32,850 nucleotides of DNA from Rhodospirillaceae bacterium. Lineage in GTDB: Bacteria > Pseudomonadota > Alphaproteobacteria > Rhodospirillales > UBA2165. Below are positions 31,221 to 32,850 of this stretch, in pieces. Within the stretch, counting starts at the first letter, position 1, and each line of letters starts with the position of its first letter. The stretch spans positions 1 through 32,850 of the forward strand of contig NZAK01000131.1 in the NCBI GenBank assembly GCA_002687515.1, in the 5' to 3' direction. The position numbers and the translations under genes are program-made. The notes under the pieces were generated by a model. That model did no database searches, had not been told where the DNA came from, and saw nothing but the letters and a program-made list of their open reading frames with translations.

Positions 31221-32681
31221 ATGACAAATGGCTCCAACCTTCCGCCCCAGGACATGCGCAGCTGGATCGACGAACTGGAATCGAGAAACGAATTGATCAG
31301 GATCGACAAGCCGGTCGACCCGTTGACCGAAATGGGATCGCTCCTTTACCAGTCCCGCGAAAAGGCGCTGCTCTTTGAAAATCTGCCCAATGACTGGCGC
31401 AGCCTCGGCCAGGCGCCCGCCAATGTGCGCCACGCCGCCATCGCTTTCGGCGCCACCGAGGAAACGGTGGTGCCGCTGGTCGCCGAACGGTTGGGTGCCT
31501 GCATCCGGCCGGTGATGGTCGACGACGGGCCGGTCAAGGAAGTGAAGCTCGATAAGGGTGATTTCGATCTGACCCAGATGCCGGTCCATGTCGCCGGCCA
31601 GCGCGACGGCGGCCCGGTCATCGGCTCCGGCCTGGTGATTTCCAAGGACCCCGATACCGGCGCCCGCAACCTGAGTTTCCACCGGCTTCAGATCAAGGGG
31701 CCGAACAAGACCGGCATCCTCCTCTATCCGCGCCACACCTGGAAAAACTATGTGAAATACCAGGAACGCAACGAGCCGATGCCGGTCGCCGTGATGATCG
31801 GCCATCATCCGCTGATCTACGCCGCCGCCGCGACCACGGCGGCCTACGGCACCGACGAATTGGAAATCGCCGGCGGCTATCTCGATGAGGCGGTGCGGCT
31901 GGTGAAATGCGAAACCGTTGATTTGGAAGTTCCGGCCGATGCGGAGATCGTCCTCGAGGGCCATATCCCGCCCCATATCCGCGAAGACGAGGGGCCGTTT
32001 TCCGAGTTCCAGGACTACTACATCACCGGCACCGGGCAGAACCCGATCGTCGAGTTCCAACATATGACGCGGCGCGCCGACGCGATTTTCAAGAACCTGC
32101 AAAACGGATCAGAAATGGAGGGCTGCGTTTTCCACAAAATCCCGATGAGCGCCACCATTTTCCGCCGCCTCTCGACCGTCGGCGGCGGCCCCAACCTGCA
32201 CAACGTGATGGCGCTGCCCGGAATATTCGGCCTCGCCGTGCAAATGACGCCGCGTTATTACGGCGAAGGCAAGAATCTTTTGATGGCGGCCTTGTCGTCG
32301 GAATACCAGCATCCCAAGCTGGCCATCGCGGTCGACGCCGATGTCGATATCTTCAACCATTCGGAATTGCTGTGGGCGCTTTCGACCCGGGTCGATCCGG
32401 ACAGGGACGTGGTCATCATTCCCGGCACCCACAACCACGCGATGGACGCGGCCCTGCCCGAGCTTGGCGCCCCGGGCACGCCGCTCTGGCAGCGTTTTGG
32501 CTCGAAAATCCTGATCGACGCTACCATACCGCCGCCGGCGGACGCCGAGGCCCGGGACCAGTTCGAGCGCATCCGGCCGATTAATCCGCAGCTGCGTCTG
32601 GAAGATTTCGCGGCGGATGGATCCCTCGAATTGGTGCGTTCCCTGGCGCCGGTCTTCTTCGGCTCGAAGATGCTCGATTAA
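31221..32681 (+). CDS. UbiD-family prenylated-FMN (de)carboxylase
   Basis: A 486-residue UbiD-type enzyme, of normal length. MRSWIDELESRNELIRIDKPVDP is the family start. R155 (NLSFHRLQI) and the pair E257/E262 in EDEGPFSEFQDYY match the Arg-Glu-Glu active-site set that works with prenylated FMN. AIAVDADVDIFNHSELLWALSTR and GSKILIDAT are conserved late segments. Such enzymes reversibly decarboxylate aromatic or unsaturated acids; members of the family take part in anaerobic ring activation (phenylphosphate, benzene, phthaloyl-CoA). UbiX, needed for the cofactor, is not in the window. AAGGA precedes the ATG at 31221. With a CoA ligase and a redox enzyme upstream it probably acts on an aromatic carboxylate, but the direction is open. 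Confidence 0.93.
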   Translation: MTNGSNLPPQDMRSWIDELESRNELIRIDKPVDPLTEMGSLLYQSREKALLFENLPNDWRSLGQAPANVRHAAIAFGATEETVVPLVAERLGACIRPVMVDDGPVKEVKLDKGDFDLTQMPVHVAGQRDGGPVIGSGLVISKDPDTGARNLSFHRLQIKGPNKTGILLYPRHTWKNYVKYQERNEPMPVAVMIGHHPLIYAAAATTAAYGTDELEIAGGYLDEAVRLVKCETVDLEVPADAEIVLEGHIPPHIREDEGPFSEFQDYYITGTGQNPIVEFQHMTRRADAIFKNLQNGSEMEGCVFHKIPMSATIFRRLSTVGGGPNLHNVMALPGIFGLAVQMTPRYYGEGKNLLMAALSSEYQHPKLAIAVDADVDIFNHSELLWALSTRVDPDRDVVIIPGTHNHAMDAALPELGAPGTPLWQRFGSKILIDATIPPPADAEARDQFERIRPINPQLRLEDFAADGSLELVRSLAPVFFGSKMLD

Positions 32682-32850
32682 CCTTCGGAACTTTTTCTTA
32701 TGGGCGAATAGACATTTTCTATTGTTCGCTATCGGACTTTGCCAATAGATTGAAATTTAGAATAAAAACAACCGTGCCTATCCGCTTAACGCCCATACCC
32801 ACAACATGTAGGATGCTGCCACTCTCCCGAATATAACCCCGCCCTGGTCG
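32682..32850. other. AT-rich region after locus C
   Basis: 169 bases with no gene start visible. The sequence becomes AT-rich, and GCGAATAGA with TCTATTGTTCGC (32704-32730) could fold into an imperfect hairpin with a 3-base bulge. It may hold the terminator of locus C or a promoter for a gene beyond the window. Confidence 0.35.

Noticed and set aside
32704-32730. Hairpin after the ubiD-like gene as a terminator
   Set aside because: The stem is imperfect with a 3-base bulge and is not followed by a T-tract; mentioned only as part of the end region.
1-32850. CRISPR array, tRNA or riboswitch
   Set aside because: No regularly spaced repeats, cloverleaf or known aptamer core was recognised by eye in any intergenic gap. 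A structure search would be needed to exclude small RNAs.

Overview
This GC-rich bacterial window is almost entirely a catabolic and metalloenzyme region. Style and content (tight operons with overlapping start/stop codons, CoA-thioester chemistry, several molybdenum enzymes, a short inverted-repeat element ending in CCGCTCTAG) suggest a proteobacterium, probably an alphaproteobacterium. That placement is inference; no rRNA or marker gene is present. No tRNA, rRNA or CRISPR array was seen.

Layout. 1-750: right part of an IS3-family insertion sequence, inserted in and truncating a thiamine-diphosphate (TPP) enzyme gene (751-1011, minus strand). 1596-10115: a seven-gene plus-strand operon (locus A) with a [2Fe-2S] small subunit and a Mo large subunit of a xanthine-oxidase-family hydroxylase without an FAD subunit, two different acyl-CoA dehydrogenases, an SDR dehydrogenase, an acyl-CoA ligase and a hydratase-2 (MaoC) protein. 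Together these look like oxidation of a CoA-activated side chain or alicyclic ring. 10535-13818: an unusual three-gene unit, cupin - CDC48/p97-like double AAA+ ATPase - cupin, followed by a convergent CocE/NonD-type hydrolase (13860-15566).

15912-25928: locus B. A MarR regulator is followed by a complete 4-hydroxybenzoyl-CoA-reductase-like enzyme (FAD, [2Fe-2S] and Mo subunits), a PaaK-type CoA ligase, and the maturation genes xdhC, mocA, yqeB and yqeC, then a dienelactone hydrolase. Near-identical 15-bp palindromes (GTTTGA-N3-TCAAAC) lie over the -35 regions of both the MarR gene and the reductase operon, so the regulator probably controls both. YqeB and YqeC are the markers of selenium-dependent molybdenum hydroxylases. 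A 324-bp inverted-repeat element sits exactly between xdhC and mocA.

26094-32681: locus C. A benzoate-CoA-ligase-family enzyme, a CoxM-like FAD subunit, a protein joining the N-terminal half of a CoxS-type [2Fe-2S] subunit to a DMSO-reductase-family Mo/W catalytic subunit, and a UbiD-type prenyl-FMN decarboxylase. This hybrid between the two great molybdoenzyme families is the most novel-looking item in the window; the cupin-CDC48-cupin unit, whose second ATPase domain has a natural Walker B Glu-to-Gln change, is the second.

How they fit: three redox modules with three different electron-transfer architectures (small+large without FAD; FAD+small+large; FAD+half-small fused to a DMSO-reductase-type subunit) surround three CoA ligases. 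The region reads as a CoA-dependent aromatic/alicyclic degradation island with its own cofactor maturation genes. Substrates cannot be assigned from sequence alone.
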